Positions 26,600 to 35,268 are shown, numbered from the stretch's first letter. The stretch is DNA of 64,000 bases from Haloimpatiens sp042688525 (GCF_042688525.2 NZ_JBHWAB010000001.1:3286001-3350000); one strand, 5' to 3'. Numbers and translations are program-made. The notes: generated by a model not told the origin, from the sequence alone.

Positions 26600-26971
26600 A
26601 TGAAAATTCTTATTTCTAACTCGTCCGGACAACCAATTTACGAGCAAATTTTAGAGCAAATAAAAGCTTCAATATTAAAAAATGAATTAAATGAAGGAGA
26701 TACGCTTCCATCAATAAGGAACTTAGCGAAAGAATTACATATAAGTGTAATAACAACCAAACGTGCTTATGAAGAACTAGAACGTGAAGGATTTATAGAA
26801 ACTGTAAGAGGAAAAGGTTCTTTTGTAGCTCCTCAAAATAAAGAATTATTAAAAGAACAAAAGTTAAAAATTATCGAAGATAAACTGTCTGAAGTAGTCT
26901 ATGAAAGTAAATTATTAGGATTAAACATTGACGAAGTTATACAAATGTTAAAAATATTATTCGAGGAATAG
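26600..26971 (+). CDS. GntR family regulator, YtrA subfamily
   Basis: 123-aa repressor: winged helix at about 10-78 (QPIYEQILEQIKASILKN, GDTLPSIRNLAKELHISVITTKRAYEELEREGFI, given as the family signature ending in GKGSFVA) and a short helical tail of about 45 residues instead of a large effector domain, the hallmark of YtrA-type members. These control cell-envelope-stress ABC transporters and usually sense antibiotics indirectly. First gene of the operon, with a perfect inverted-repeat operator over its promoter. AAAGGAG ribosome binding site. Confidence 0.92.
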   Translation: MKILISNSSGQPIYEQILEQIKASILKNELNEGDTLPSIRNLAKELHISVITTKRAYEELEREGFIETVRGKGSFVAPQNKELLKEQKLKIIEDKLSEVVYESKLLGLNIDEVIQMLKILFEE

Positions 26972-26996
26972 TACTTAATTATTAGGAGGTTTAGAA

Positions 26997-27851
26997 ATGG
27001 AAAATATTCTAGAAGTAAAAAATTTAAGAAAAGAATATGATACTTTTACATTAAACAATATTAGTTTTAACTTAAAAAAAGGTTATATTATGGGATTTAT
27101 AGGACCAAACGGTGCAGGAAAAAGTACTACTATAAAACTTATTATGAATTTAATAAGAAAAAACAGTGGTGAGATTAAACTTTTTGGACTTGACAATGTT
27201 AAAAATGAAAAGGAAATAAAAAATAGAATTGGTTTCGTATATGATGAAAATTATTATTATGGAGAATTAAGCATAGAAAATAATAAAAAAATAATAGCTC
27301 CATTTTATAAAAATTGGGATGACAATATGTTTAAACATTATCTTAAAGAATTTAATTTAAATCCAAAGAAAAAAATAAAACAACTTTCAAAAGGTATGAA
27401 AATGAAATTTTCATTAGCAGTTGCACTTTCACATAATGCAGATTTAATTATTATGGATGAACCAACTTCAGGACTTGATCCTGTTTTTAGAAGTGAAATT
27501 CTAGATATCCTTTATTCACTTATTCAAGATGAAAACAAAAGTATATTCTTTTCCACACACATTACTACAGATTTAGATAAAATTGCAGATTATATTACTT
27601 TTATAAACAAAGGAAATATAGTTTTCTCTCAACCTAAAGACGATATATTGGAAAATTACAGAATTATAAAAGGTGGTTTAGAGCTTTTAAATGAAGAAAA
27701 TAAAAAACAATTCGTTAGCATAAGAAAAAATTCATTTGGCTTTGAAGCTCTTACTAATAATATTCAACAAGTTAAGAAAATTTTTAAAAATAATATACTT
27801 ATCGAAAAACCTACTTTAGAAGATATTATGGTTTATACAGTAAGGGGGTAG
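26997..27851 (+). CDS. ABC transporter ATP-binding protein (YtrB-like)
   Basis: 284-aa ATPase: Walker A GPNGAGKS near 37-44, signature LSKGMKMKFSLAVALS near 129, Walker B LIIMDEPTSGLDP near 151 and H-loop STHIT. The signature has K in place of the usual G (LSKGM), seen in the YtrB group. C-terminal extension of about 75 residues. Follows the GntR gene by 25 bp with AGGAGG and is followed after 4 bp by the first permease. Confidence 0.92.
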   Translation: MENILEVKNLRKEYDTFTLNNISFNLKKGYIMGFIGPNGAGKSTTIKLIMNLIRKNSGEIKLFGLDNVKNEKEIKNRIGFVYDENYYYGELSIENNKKIIAPFYKNWDDNMFKHYLKEFNLNPKKKIKQLSKGMKMKFSLAVALSHNADLIIMDEPTSGLDPVFRSEILDILYSLIQDENKSIFFSTHITTDLDKIADYITFINKGNIVFSQPKDDILENYRIIKGGLELLNEENKKQFVSIRKNSFGFEALTNNIQQVKKIFKNNILIEKPTLEDIMVYTVRG

Positions 27852-27855
27852 CAGG

Positions 27856-28512
27856 ATGATTTCTTTAATAATGAAAGACTTAAGATGTACTCTTATTAAA
27901 TGGAATATATGTTTTTATATTTTTTATGTTTTTTTTATAACATTTACTATGGGAGATACTAATCCAAAAGGAACATACTTAATTATTATATTTACATTAG
28001 CATATTTTACACCAATTATGTCTTTTGTATATGATGAAAAATACAAAACAGATACTATTATTAACTCTCTTCCTGTAACTAGGCATCAAGTAGTTATATC
28101 AAAATATTTAAGTATTTGTATTAGTATTATATTATCTGTTATATTTTCTGCATTAGTATTGTTAATTACCAATACTTTAGGTATTAGTTCTATTGATGTA
28201 ATACAAATAGATATGATAAAGAAAATGATTATTATTACTTTTTTAATGAGTTCTTTAATATTTCCATTGTGCTTTAAATTTGGATATAGAAAAGCTAAAT
28301 TTTTTTTCATTTTTCTTTATGTTGCCTTAGTTAGTAGTTTATACAATATCTTTTCACCAAATAACACTGATGGCTTGTCTACAAAAATAATTACCTATAT
28401 AAATGCATTAACCTCAAATCAAATTATTTTAGCATTAATTGTGTCCTCTATAGTTATAATTTCAGTTGTAATATCTATGACACTTTACGATGCAAAAGAT
28501 ATTAGTTCATAA
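27856..28512 (+). CDS. ABC-2 transporter permease 1
   Basis: 218-aa six-helix membrane protein beginning MISLIMKDLR, typical of the short ABC-2 permeases in YtrA-type operons (YVFFITFTM, IIFTLAYFTPIMSFVYDEKYKTDTIINSLPVTRHQVVISKYLSI, the latter being the conserved SLP-x-TR-x-x-I-V-x-SKYL motif that ends in SKYL). The N-terminal motif and the NSLPVTR loop recur in the next gene, showing that the two permeases are paralogues formed by duplication. Confidence 0.9.
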   Translation: MISLIMKDLRCTLIKWNICFYIFYVFFITFTMGDTNPKGTYLIIIFTLAYFTPIMSFVYDEKYKTDTIINSLPVTRHQVVISKYLSICISIILSVIFSALVLLITNTLGISSIDVIQIDMIKKMIIITFLMSSLIFPLCFKFGYRKAKFFFIFLYVALVSSLYNIFSPNNTDGLSTKIITYINALTSNQIILALIVSSIVIISVVISMTLYDAKDISS

Positions 28513-28525
28513 AGGATGTGAAAAT

Positions 28526-29182
28526 ATGTTTAATCTAATAATGAAAGATTTTATGCTTTCAACAAAAGTAAATATTTTCTTATTTATATATTCAATTTTT
28601 ATTTCAATTGCAGGAATTACATTTGGAAAATCTCCAGGAATTTTATATATTTTTGCAATGATGATGTTTTCATATATATCCGTATTGTATACAAATGGGT
28701 ATGACGATAAAAATAATAGTGAAATTATTTTAAATAGTTTTCCTTTAGATAGAAAAACTATTGTATCAAGTAAATATTTAAGCTTAATTTTTTTCATTAT
28801 ACTAAGTGGTTTTCTCATTGTTTTTTTTACAAATGCTGCCGTTTTGCTAGGTGTAAAAGCAACTGCACGAACTGCTAATTTATGGGATATCATCATAACC
28901 TTTAACATTACAGCATTATTTTTTTCTATCTATTATCCAGTATATTTTAAATTTGGTGGACACAAATTAAAATTATTAAATAATTTAATTTATATGTTAA
29001 TAATTATTTTACCTGCCATGGCAAGTAAAATATTAAAAAAATACTACTCTACAGATTTTGTTCAGTGGCTAATTAACTTATCTTTTCACCAAATTAGTTT
29101 AGTCTTTGCTGGGATAATTCTAATTATTTTATTTCTGTCACTAAAACTCTCTCAAAAAATTTATTCCTCAAGAGAATTTTAA
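28526..29182 (+). CDS. ABC-2 transporter permease 2
   Basis: 218-aa six-helix membrane protein, paralogous to the preceding permease (MFNLIMKDFMLS; YDDKNNSEIILNSFPLDRKTIVSSKYLSL against the NSLPVTR..SKYLS of permease 1, shown only in part). The open frame begins 36 bp earlier, inside the upstream gene; AGGATGTG before ATG at 28526-28528 decides the start. The two permeases and the ATPase probably form one exporter or antibiotic-resistance pump. Confidence 0.9.
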   Translation: MFNLIMKDFMLSTKVNIFLFIYSIFISIAGITFGKSPGILYIFAMMMFSYISVLYTNGYDDKNNSEIILNSFPLDRKTIVSSKYLSLIFFIILSGFLIVFFTNAAVLLGVKATARTANLWDIIITFNITALFFSIYYPVYFKFGGHKLKLLNNLIYMLIIILPAMASKILKKYYSTDFVQWLINLSFHQISLVFAGIILIILFLSLKLSQKIYSSREF

Positions 29183-29199
29183 TAATAATTAAGAATCAA

Positions 29200-29268
29200 C
29201 TCAACTTTTGCAGATGAAAATGATCGCTGCGTGAAATGATATCTTGTTTTTGTACTGCAAAAGTTAAA
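29200..29268. repeat. MITE-like element, short left-arm copy
   Basis: CTCAACTTTTGCAGATG with the arm GATCGCTGCGTGAAATGATATC (shortened) and the inverted end CTGCAAAAGTTAAA. Only 14 bp separate it from the large element at 29283. Confidence 0.65.
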
Positions 29269-29282
29269 TGAATAATTAATAA

Positions 29283-29755
29283 CTCAACTTTCGCAGTAAA
29301 AAAACACTGCTTAGCGAATGGAAATGATATATTGCGTAAGAAACATTTGAACAAACAACTAGTAATTCTTGGTCTAAAAATTCACAGTATATTAGACAAC
29401 ATTTTTATATTATAAAATAAAACCTTTTGCCTGTGGTAAATATCTATATAGTGTATAGGATATCATTGGAACAAAGTCTACAAGTTCTTAGTCTTACGAA
29501 TTTCAAAAGAGTTATTTTCTGATAATCAATTCCTTTGGAATATTTATAAGAAAATCTTCTTTTGAATATGAGTAAGACTTAGAACTTGTTACTGAAGTAA
29601 CACGATTCCTAACACTATATAGATATTTACTTCACAGGCTCTAGATACTTATTATCAGCACAATTTTTAGACCTTAGAATTACTTTGTGAAGTGAAATGT
29701 TTCTAAGCAAGATATCATTTCCCGCAGCGGCTATTTTTCATCTGCGAAAGTTGAG
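29283..29755. mobile_element. Large (473-bp) MITE-like palindrome with nested arms and 7-bp target duplication
   Basis: Ends CTCAACTTTCGCAG and CTGCGAAAGTTGAG; flanked by TTAATAA (29276-29282 and 29756-29762). The outer arms match those of other copies (CGCTAAGCAGT-type and CCCGCAGCGGCT-type). Inside them lie additional inverted blocks not present elsewhere (TAATTCTTGGTCTAAAAATT against AATTTTTAGACCTTAGAATTA; GCCTGTG...AAATATCTATATAGTGT against ACACTATATAGATATTT..CACAGGC). The centre is the usual core (ACAAGTTCTTAGTCTTACG / GTAAGACTTAGAACTTGT). The whole sequence can fold into one hairpin of about 230 bp. Confidence 0.85.
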
Positions 29756-29788
29756 TTAATAATTTTTGTTCAAGGCTTTGTGGACTGA

Positions 29789-29926
29789 TTACTTAGCCTT
29801 ACCCTTGAAAAAATCCTCTAATTCTTTTGTTGTTATTCTATCCATTACTTGATCATAATTTAGCTATTATTGCTTCATTCAATCCTACTGTGCTACATAA
29901 TATCCTTCTGCTCAAAAGTGTCTATT
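29789..29926 (-). pseudogene. IS200/IS605-type TnpA transposase, C-terminal relic
   Basis: On the minus strand the three frames together give NRHF-AEGYYV, then STVGLNEAIIAK, then DQVMDRITTKELEDFFKGKAK and stop, interrupted by an internal TGA and small deletions. KFW-RGYYVSTVGLNEATI is the conserved C-terminal half of IS200-type TnpA, including the catalytic-helix region. The N-terminal half is gone. No ends of the element can be recognised. Confidence 0.75.
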
Positions 29927-30224
29927 TTCTATAGTCTACGGCTACTCTTTGTTTAGATACAGCCTTTATAAAATCAACTACCTCTAAATGTAATGGATTT
30001 TTTGCATATCTGTTTAATGCTTCAAAATCTTCCACTTGAACCTCTAAAATAACATCAAAATTTGATTGTGGTGCATTCTCATCATTTATTCCAACTTTTA
30101 TGGCCTTTATATCTTCTATCTTATCTTTTAACCCTTCCAAAAGTTCTTTCATTTTTTTAGCATTTTCTTGCTTATTATGCTCTTCAGTTTCACAAAGTTG
30201 CCACATTACAACATGTTTTATCAT
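29922..30224 (-). CDS. Dabb family (stress-responsive alpha/beta-barrel) protein
   Basis: 100-aa protein of the Dabb family: MIKHVVMWQL at the start, KELLEGLKDKIEDIKAIKVGIN, SNFDVILEVQVEDFEALNRYAKNPLHLEVVDFI (only key parts given) and a C-terminal RVAVDY. A dimeric ferredoxin-like barrel; function in bacteria is undefined. The open frame starts 13 codons earlier, but AAAGGGGAAA lies before ATG 30222-30224, which is the normal family start. Its end touches the IS200 relic. Confidence 0.9.
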   Translation of the reverse strand: MIKHVVMWQLCETEEHNKQENAKKMKELLEGLKDKIEDIKAIKVGINDENAPQSNFDVILEVQVEDFEALNRYAKNPLHLEVVDFIKAVSKQRVAVDYRK

Positions 30225-30550
30225 AACTATTTCCCCTTTCTTTAAATTATATATCCTCAACACTTTACATTAAAAATTACTGTTATACAGCTATATACAA
30301 AATAATACTGTTACAAACAATATATTTTATTATTCTATATAATATATTATTTATCCTCTGCCTAGTTGTAATATTAATGATGTTATTATTGCAAGATTGT
30401 TAATATTATACGAATACTATTCATCTTTAATACATTTATTTACATAATATTAGTTTTTGATTTATTTATTTCTATATTTGTATTATAATACATGTAGACT
30501 ATATAAAATAAAAAATATGTTAGTTATACTATTAACTTCATTTACTCTTC

Positions 30551-30592
30551 ATTTAACTTTCACAGATAAAAATAGTCGCTATGGGAAATAAT
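30551..30592. repeat. MITE-like element, left-end fragment
   Basis: TTTAACTTTCACAGATAAAA followed by ATAGTCGCTATGGGAAATAA matches the first 40 bp of the left arm. It ends 6 bp before the ribosome binding site of the polysaccharide deacetylase gene. Otherwise the gap 30264-30608 shows only AT-rich sequence. Confidence 0.6.
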
Positions 30593-30608
30593 AACAGGGG
30601 GCTTAAAA

Positions 30609-31493
30609 ATGAGTTGTATTTTTAATAATAGTACTAATCGAAGAAAAGGTCGTAGAAAAAGAACTAATAAACCAAAAAAATTAATTAATGTTTTTTGTTT
30701 ATTTTTTTTAATAGTAATAATTTTTACTGGTAAAAATATGCTAATAAATAAAAGTCAAAGTACACAAGGAGTATATAAAGCACAAAAAACAGCTTCTAAT
30801 GTTACTAATATTGTAAAACATAAGAAAAAAAATATTGAATTAAACAAATATAATAGAAAATATAAAAATTATAGTATAGATGCTTCTAAAGCTTATACAT
30901 TGGCTAATAGTAAACTAGCATTTTTAACCTTTGATGATGGACCTACTCCTAATGTTACTCCTGAAATACTTAATGTTTTAAAAAAATATAATGTAAAGGC
31001 TACTTTTTTTGTTTTAGGTAACTTAGTAGAACAAAATAAAGATATATTAAAAAGAATTGTAAATGAAGGACATGCTCTTGGAAATCATTCATATAGTCAT
31101 GACTATCATAAAATATACAGCAATATTAATTCATTCGTAAATGAAATAAATAAAACTAGTGAAACCATAAAAAATGTTGTTGGAGAACACTATGTACCTA
31201 AACTAGTACGATTTCCTGGCGGATCTTTTGGAAAAGACAAAAATATATTTAAAAACAAATTAAAACAAGAAGATTATTCTTATGTAGATTGGAATGCTTT
31301 AACTGGTGATGCAGAAGGACAGAATATTCCTCCTTTAAAATTAATAAATAACTTAAAAAAAACTACTGCAAATAAAAAGCATGTTGTTATATTGATGCAT
31401 GATGCTGCCACTAAAAAAACAACCGTACAAGCTTTACCTGGTGTAATTGAATATCTAAAACAAGAAAAATATAATTTTAAAACTTTGAAATAA
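30609..31493 (+). CDS. Polysaccharide deacetylase (carbohydrate esterase 4)
   Basis: 294-aa membrane-anchored enzyme: very basic N-terminus, one membrane helix (26-41), a 55-residue linker, then a NodB domain. LTFDDGPTP at 106-114 (D109 base, D110 metal ligand), NHSYSH at 159-164 (H160, H164 metal ligands), RFPGGSFG near 200 (Arg) and ILMHD near 261 (His). It removes N-acetyl groups from peptidoglycan or another cell-surface polymer, and PdaA/PgdA-type enzymes give lysozyme resistance or prepare spore cortex. Strong AGGGGG ribosome binding site; terminator directly after the stop. Confidence 0.93.
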   Translation: MSCIFNNSTNRRKGRRKRTNKPKKLINVFCLFFLIVIIFTGKNMLINKSQSTQGVYKAQKTASNVTNIVKHKKKNIELNKYNRKYKNYSIDASKAYTLANSKLAFLTFDDGPTPNVTPEILNVLKKYNVKATFFVLGNLVEQNKDILKRIVNEGHALGNHSYSHDYHKIYSNINSFVNEINKTSETIKNVVGEHYVPKLVRFPGGSFGKDKNIFKNKLKQEDYSYVDWNALTGDAEGQNIPPLKLINNLKKTTANKKHVVILMHDAATKKTTVQALPGVIEYLKQEKYNFKTLK

Positions 31494-31500
31494 ATTTATA

Positions 31501-31538
31501 AAGCCTATGAGTAGATACACATTTACTCACAGGCTTTT
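31501..31538. terminator. Terminator after the polysaccharide deacetylase gene
   Basis: AAGCCTATGAGTA (31501-) pairs with TTACTCACAGGCTT, followed by TTTT on the plus strand; it also faces the convergent CPBP gene. Confidence 0.75.
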
Positions 31539-31570
31539 AATCATACCTTTATACTGTATTACAATATTTT

Positions 31571-32455
31571 TTAACCAGCAATTTCTTCGTACATTTTATC
31601 CTCAGATATTCCACAAAGTTCATTTTTATTTTTCTTATATAATTTATATGCTAATACTAACATTACTAATCCTATAACAATAGGTATAATACTAATTATA
31701 CTAAATTTCCCCAACGTAGTAGTTTGTTGTAGTATTCCACTAGTTATAATTCTTAAAGTATTGTTAATAAAATGTGCAAACATGCATAAATACAAAGATC
31801 TAGTCTTTATAAAAATTATTCCAATAAGTGAACCAAGTAAAAAAGTATTTACACCTTGAATCACATTTCCATGCATAATAGCAAAAAATAATGCAGAAAT
31901 TATAACAGCTAATACTGGATGTACTTTTTTTGAAAGTCCATTTAATATAATTCCTCTAAAAAATGTTTCTTCAAATATAGGTGCTACTACTGCAACTGAA
32001 ATGAACATTATAATTGGTGTTTTAGATAACTCTTCAAAATGCTGCTTCACAACTGGATTTAGCCCTACTTGCGAAACTAAATGCTCTAAACTATTATCAT
32101 ATATCAATCCGTATCCCATTACCATTAGTATTACAATACCTAAATATTTAAATTTGATTTTAGTAAATTTTCTTCCTTCTTTTATATTCTCTTCATTTTC
32201 TAGTGATTCTTCTTTCACCTTAACCCAATTTATCACAATCACAGCAACTAACAAATAGGTAATTATCTCTGCTATAAGATTTACAATAGGAACTATACTT
32301 TTATTTGAATGTTCTAAAATCACACTTATTATAACTCCTGGAATTGAAATTATATTGAGAAGTATAAAAATCACTAAGAAAACTCCTACTGATCCCCACA
32401 CTCCAAATTCCTGTATTTTAATTTTTCCTGTTTCTATAGACTTAAAAAAATTCAT
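31571..32455 (-). CDS. CPBP family intramembrane metalloprotease (Abi-like)
   Basis: 294-aa membrane protein with about eight helices and the CAAX-protease/bacteriocin-processing motifs: FEETFFRGIIL (EExxxR, motif 1), ALFFAIMHGN (FxxxH, motif 2) and FAHFINNT (HxxxN, motif 3). Family members process bacteriocins or give self-immunity. No bacteriocin genes are visible next to it. The frame is open 28 codons further upstream without a start signal; GAGGGGGC before ATG 32453-32455 decides the start. Confidence 0.9.
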   Translation of the reverse strand: MNFFKSIETGKIKIQEFGVWGSVGVFLVIFILLNIISIPGVIISVILEHSNKSIVPIVNLIAEIITYLLVAVIVINWVKVKEESLENEENIKEGRKFTKIKFKYLGIVILMVMGYGLIYDNSLEHLVSQVGLNPVVKQHFEELSKTPIIMFISVAVVAPIFEETFFRGIILNGLSKKVHPVLAVIISALFFAIMHGNVIQGVNTFLLGSLIGIIFIKTRSLYLCMFAHFINNTLRIITSGILQQTTTLGKFSIISIIPIVIGLVMLVLAYKLYKKNKNELCGISEDKMYEEIAG

Positions 32456-32546
32456 AACTTGCCCCCTCTCACTAAAAATAATCCATATATTTATACACAA
32501 AATATCATATTTTGTTGAAATTGTAAAGTTTTCTGACACATAATGC

Positions 32547-32672
32547 GGAAATTATAAATTCATATGGTACAATTAATTTTACTCAAACTCATTATTTAAT
32601 GAATTTATTTAACTTTAAACCAACAAACTCTTTGAAAAACTTTATAATTTATTTAATAATAAGAAATTCTAA
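32547..32672. repeat. Degenerate dispersed repeat, copy B
   Basis: GGAAATTATAAATTCATATGG through TTTATTTAATAATAAGAA aligns with the segment at 9895-10012. The gap 32456-32715 otherwise contains the terminator below. Confidence 0.45.
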
Positions 32673-32714
32673 GCTTCAATGAAGTAAAAACTCCTACTGA
32701 AGCTTAGAATTCTA
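32662..32714. terminator. Bidirectional terminator-like hairpin
   Basis: AGAAATTCTAAGCTTCAATG and CTGAAGCTTAGAATTCT form an imperfect stem of about 17 bp around AAGTAAAAACTCCTA. It terminates the yitT-like gene on the minus strand. Confidence 0.7.
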
Positions 32715-32715
32715 T

Positions 32716-33591
32716 TTATGCTAATGGACTTTCAAATCCTTTTCCTTGCACTTCTGCAGTATCAACAATAGAAATAAATGCATTGTTATCAATAGACTTA
32801 ATAATCTGTTTAACCTTTGGTAACTGTCCAAGTGATACTATACAATACATGACATTTCTTTTATCTTTTGTATATGCACCTTCACCATATAAAACTGTTA
32901 TTCCTCTCTTTAATTCATTCATCACATAATGTGAAACTTCTTGTTGTTTGTCTGTTATTATTAAAAGCATCTTTTGTCTATTAAATCCTTTGATAACCTT
33001 GTCCATACAGAAAGATGCTAAATACATTACAATCAAAGTATATAATCCAACTTTAAAGTTAAATAATATAGAACCAATAGCTACTATTATAAAATTAATT
33101 ACAAATGCTGAACTTCCTATATCCATATTATATTTTTTCTTTATATACATACTTATTATATCCATTCCACCTGTAGATCCATAATTAGTGAACACAATGC
33201 CAAGGCCAATTCCATTTAATATTCCACCATATATACAATATAATAATTCATTAGCTGGAACTACAGGAACTAATACTTTAGTTAAAAATTGTGTTCCAAT
33301 AAGTGCACCTGAAAATGCTAAAGTTCCTACTAAAGTAAACGTAGTAAATTTCTTATCTATCTTTAACACACTTAATAAAAATAATGGAATATTAAGTAAA
33401 AGAGTAGAATATCCTACAGGAATTCCTGTTAAGTATTGTAGTATAAGACAAAATCCTGATAATCCTCCACTCAATAAATTACAAGGAATTATAAATAAAT
33501 TTATCCCTATAGCTGTAATAACACTTCCCAAAATTATCATTATACATCTTTTCATTATTTCTGATTTACTCATTTGTAAATATGCGCTCAT
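32716..33591 (-). CDS. YitT family (DUF161-DUF2179) membrane protein
   Basis: 291-aa protein with five to six membrane helices (residues about 15-190, with repeated N-x-x-L and GSTGGMDI segments) and a C-terminal DUF2179 domain (QQEVSHYVMNELKRGITVLYGEGAYT, shortened) that has a ferredoxin-like fold. Usual family length. The function is unknown, although some relatives are connected with sporulation or cell surface. The GTG opening the frame is part of the GTGGAGGGG ribosome binding site, so ATG 33589-33591 is the start. Ends in a hairpin terminator. Confidence 0.9.
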   Translation of the reverse strand: MSAYLQMSKSEIMKRCIMIILGSVITAIGINLFIIPCNLLSGGLSGFCLILQYLTGIPVGYSTLLLNIPLFLLSVLKIDKKFTTFTLVGTLAFSGALIGTQFLTKVLVPVVPANELLYCIYGGILNGIGLGIVFTNYGSTGGMDIISMYIKKKYNMDIGSSAFVINFIIVAIGSILFNFKVGLYTLIVMYLASFCMDKVIKGFNRQKMLLIITDKQQEVSHYVMNELKRGITVLYGEGAYTKDKRNVMYCIVSLGQLPKVKQIIKSIDNNAFISIVDTAEVQGKGFESPLA

Positions 33592-33741
33592 TTTATTCCC
33601 CTCCACTACTTAATAATTTAAAGTTAGTATTTATTTAAAAAACGTTTTCTCTTATGCACAAGAACATATTCTATATCTTATTTATGAAAATATCAAGACA
33701 TTTTTTTATTTACTTTATTAAATTTTTAACAATTTTCTATT

Positions 33742-33883
33742 GATTTTACATTAAAACCTGCTATACTAAATATGGGTTAGAAAGAGATGGTATTTTATTC
33801 AAAATCATACTCTTATCCTAATAAACTTTATAACAAAATTTCCAAATTATATCCTATTGGAATAAGAATGGAGGAATTATAAA
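33742..33883 (+). promoter_or_regulatory. Promoter and hairpin-rich leader of the ECF S-component gene
   Basis: TTGATT-16 bp-TATACT promoter (33742-33769) precedes a leader of about 110 nt. It can form GAGATGGTATTTT / AAAATCATACTC (33783-33821), then TTCCAA-loop-TTGGAA (33841-33864) just before the ribosome binding site GGAGG. This might be a vitamin-sensing leader, but it matches no riboswitch class that I know. Confidence 0.35.
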
Positions 33884-34516
33884 ATGAGCGAGAAAATTTT
33901 AAGTAAAAGAAAAATTTCTACAAAACAAATCACTATTATTGGAATGCTTTCTGCAATATCTATTGTATTAGGAGTAACAGGGTTAGGTTACATACCTATA
34001 CCACCTGTTCATACGACTATAATGCATGTTCCTGTAATAATTGGTTCATTACTTGAGGGTCCTGTTGTTGGCGCCTTCTTAGGTTTAATATTTGGGTTAA
34101 CAAGTATGTTTCAAGCTATAAAAACACCCACACCTGTTAGTTTTATATTCTTAAACCCACTTGTAGCAATAGTACCAAGAATTTTGATAGGAATTACACC
34201 TTATTATACTTACAAAGTATTAAGCAAACTACCATTTAAAATAAATAAATCAAAATCATCTAAAGGTAAGCATACTGTGTTAGATTATATGGATTCAATA
34301 CTATCTATAGCTGTTGGATCATTCACAAATACAATAGGTGTTTTAGGTATGATGTATATTCTTTACTTTGATGCATTTATAAAAGCTTTTGGATACACTA
34401 GAGCTGTTGGTAATGGGATTTTTATAGGATATCTTTTAAACGGATTCGTATCAGCTGGAGCAGCTATAGTAATTGGTTTGCCTGTAGTAAAAGCTGTTAA
34501 ATACTTAAAAAAATAA
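33884..34516 (+). CDS. ECF transporter S component
   Basis: 210-aa membrane protein with five or six helices: TKQITIIGMLSAISIVLG, GYIPIPPVHTTIMHVPVIIGSLLEGPVVGAFLGLIFG (the H-V-P-V-I-I-G and G-P-V-V-G-A signature), FLNPLVAIVPRILIG and AVGNGIFIGYLLNGFVSAG. This is the substrate-binding S unit of an energy-coupling-factor vitamin importer. It works with EcfA1, EcfA2 and EcfT encoded elsewhere. Substrate (for example pantothenate or another vitamin) cannot be told from the sequence. GGAGG ribosome binding site; terminator follows. Confidence 0.88.
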   Translation: MSEKILSKRKISTKQITIIGMLSAISIVLGVTGLGYIPIPPVHTTIMHVPVIIGSLLEGPVVGAFLGLIFGLTSMFQAIKTPTPVSFIFLNPLVAIVPRILIGITPYYTYKVLSKLPFKINKSKSSKGKHTVLDYMDSILSIAVGSFTNTIGVLGMMYILYFDAFIKAFGYTRAVGNGIFIGYLLNGFVSAGAAIVIGLPVVKAVKYLKK

Positions 34517-34550
34517 TTAAGCTACTACCTGTTGATATAATATAAATATA

Positions 34551-34612
34551 TATGACAGAGTACAACTAACAGATAAGAATCCTTTACTGTTTACTGTATT
34601 CTGTCATCTTTT
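34551..34612 (+). terminator. Terminator after the ECF S-component gene
   Basis: ATGACAGAGTACA (34551-) pairs with TGTATTCTGTCAT; a T-rich tract follows (CTTTTAATT). Internal imperfect pairing AACAGATAA/TTACTGTT extends the stem. Confidence 0.75.
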
Positions 34613-34621
34613 AATTATAAA

Positions 34622-34701
34622 TATAACTTTCAGAAATGAAAATAATCGCTGCAAGGAATAATATATTGCTCCGAAACCTTTCCCTTTATAAAGTAATTCT
34701 A
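34622..34701. repeat. MITE-like element, degraded left arm
   Basis: TATAACTTTCAGAAATGAAA, then ATCGCTGCAAGGAATAATAT and GAAACCTTTCC follow the left-arm order of the complete elements, with several substitutions; no right arm. Confidence 0.6.
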
Positions 34702-34705
34702 ATAT

Positions 34706-35213
34706 CTAAAAATTTGTTTTATTTATTTTTATGTAAAACGAAACTCCCTCATCTTCATTACATACTTCAATATTACCCTTATGAAAGTCTACAATACACT
34801 TTACAATATACATTCCAAGTCCAAAATTTCCTTTTTTTCCTTTAGAAAATGCCTTGAAAAGATTTTCTTTAATCTTCTTCTGTATTTTCTCCAATTTTCT
34901 TCACTTTTCCCTGAAGTTTGACAAGAGATTTTGTTAAATATTTAGCACAGCATACAGCCACAATTAAACTTATAATGACTGCCAAAATCATAATTAATAT
35001 TAATTTTTTAAACAAAGTTATAACTAAACTATTTCTATAAGTATCTCCCATATATGAAAATATAAATGCTTGTTTGCCCTTTAAATTAAACTTGCAAATT
35101 TCACAAAAAATTTTTTTTCCTCCTACTACATCAACGTATCTTTCGGTTTCACTTTTTTGATTTTTAACCTTTTTTTCTATTTCCTTTAAAAATTCTAAAA
35201 TTGGAAATGTAAA
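34706..35213 (-). pseudogene. Sensor histidine kinase, decayed
   Basis: Reading on the minus strand from 35213: ILEFLKEIEKKVK...FSYMGDTYRNSLV is a remnant of an extracytoplasmic sensor domain, then a membrane helix (LILIMILAVIISLIVAVCC), the start of a HAMP region (AKYLTKSLVKLQGKVKKIGEN). A frameshift then leads directly to the C-terminal HATPase end KGKKGNFGLGMYIVKCIVDFHKGNIEV (given in part; G-L-G-M-Y-I-V box). The dimerisation helix with the phospho-His and most of the ATP-binding domain have been deleted. No response regulator is present. Confidence 0.82.
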
Positions 35214-35221
35214 TTATATCA

Positions 35222-35268
35222 TAAAAGATAGAGAACAGTAGTAATCCTACACTGCTCTCCATCTTTTA
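35222..35268. terminator. Terminator-like hairpin
   Basis: AAAAGATAGAGAACAGTAGT (35223-) pairs with ACACTGCTCTCCATCTTTT, with T-rich flanks. Lies upstream of the histidine kinase relic and possibly terminates whatever preceded it. Confidence 0.6.
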
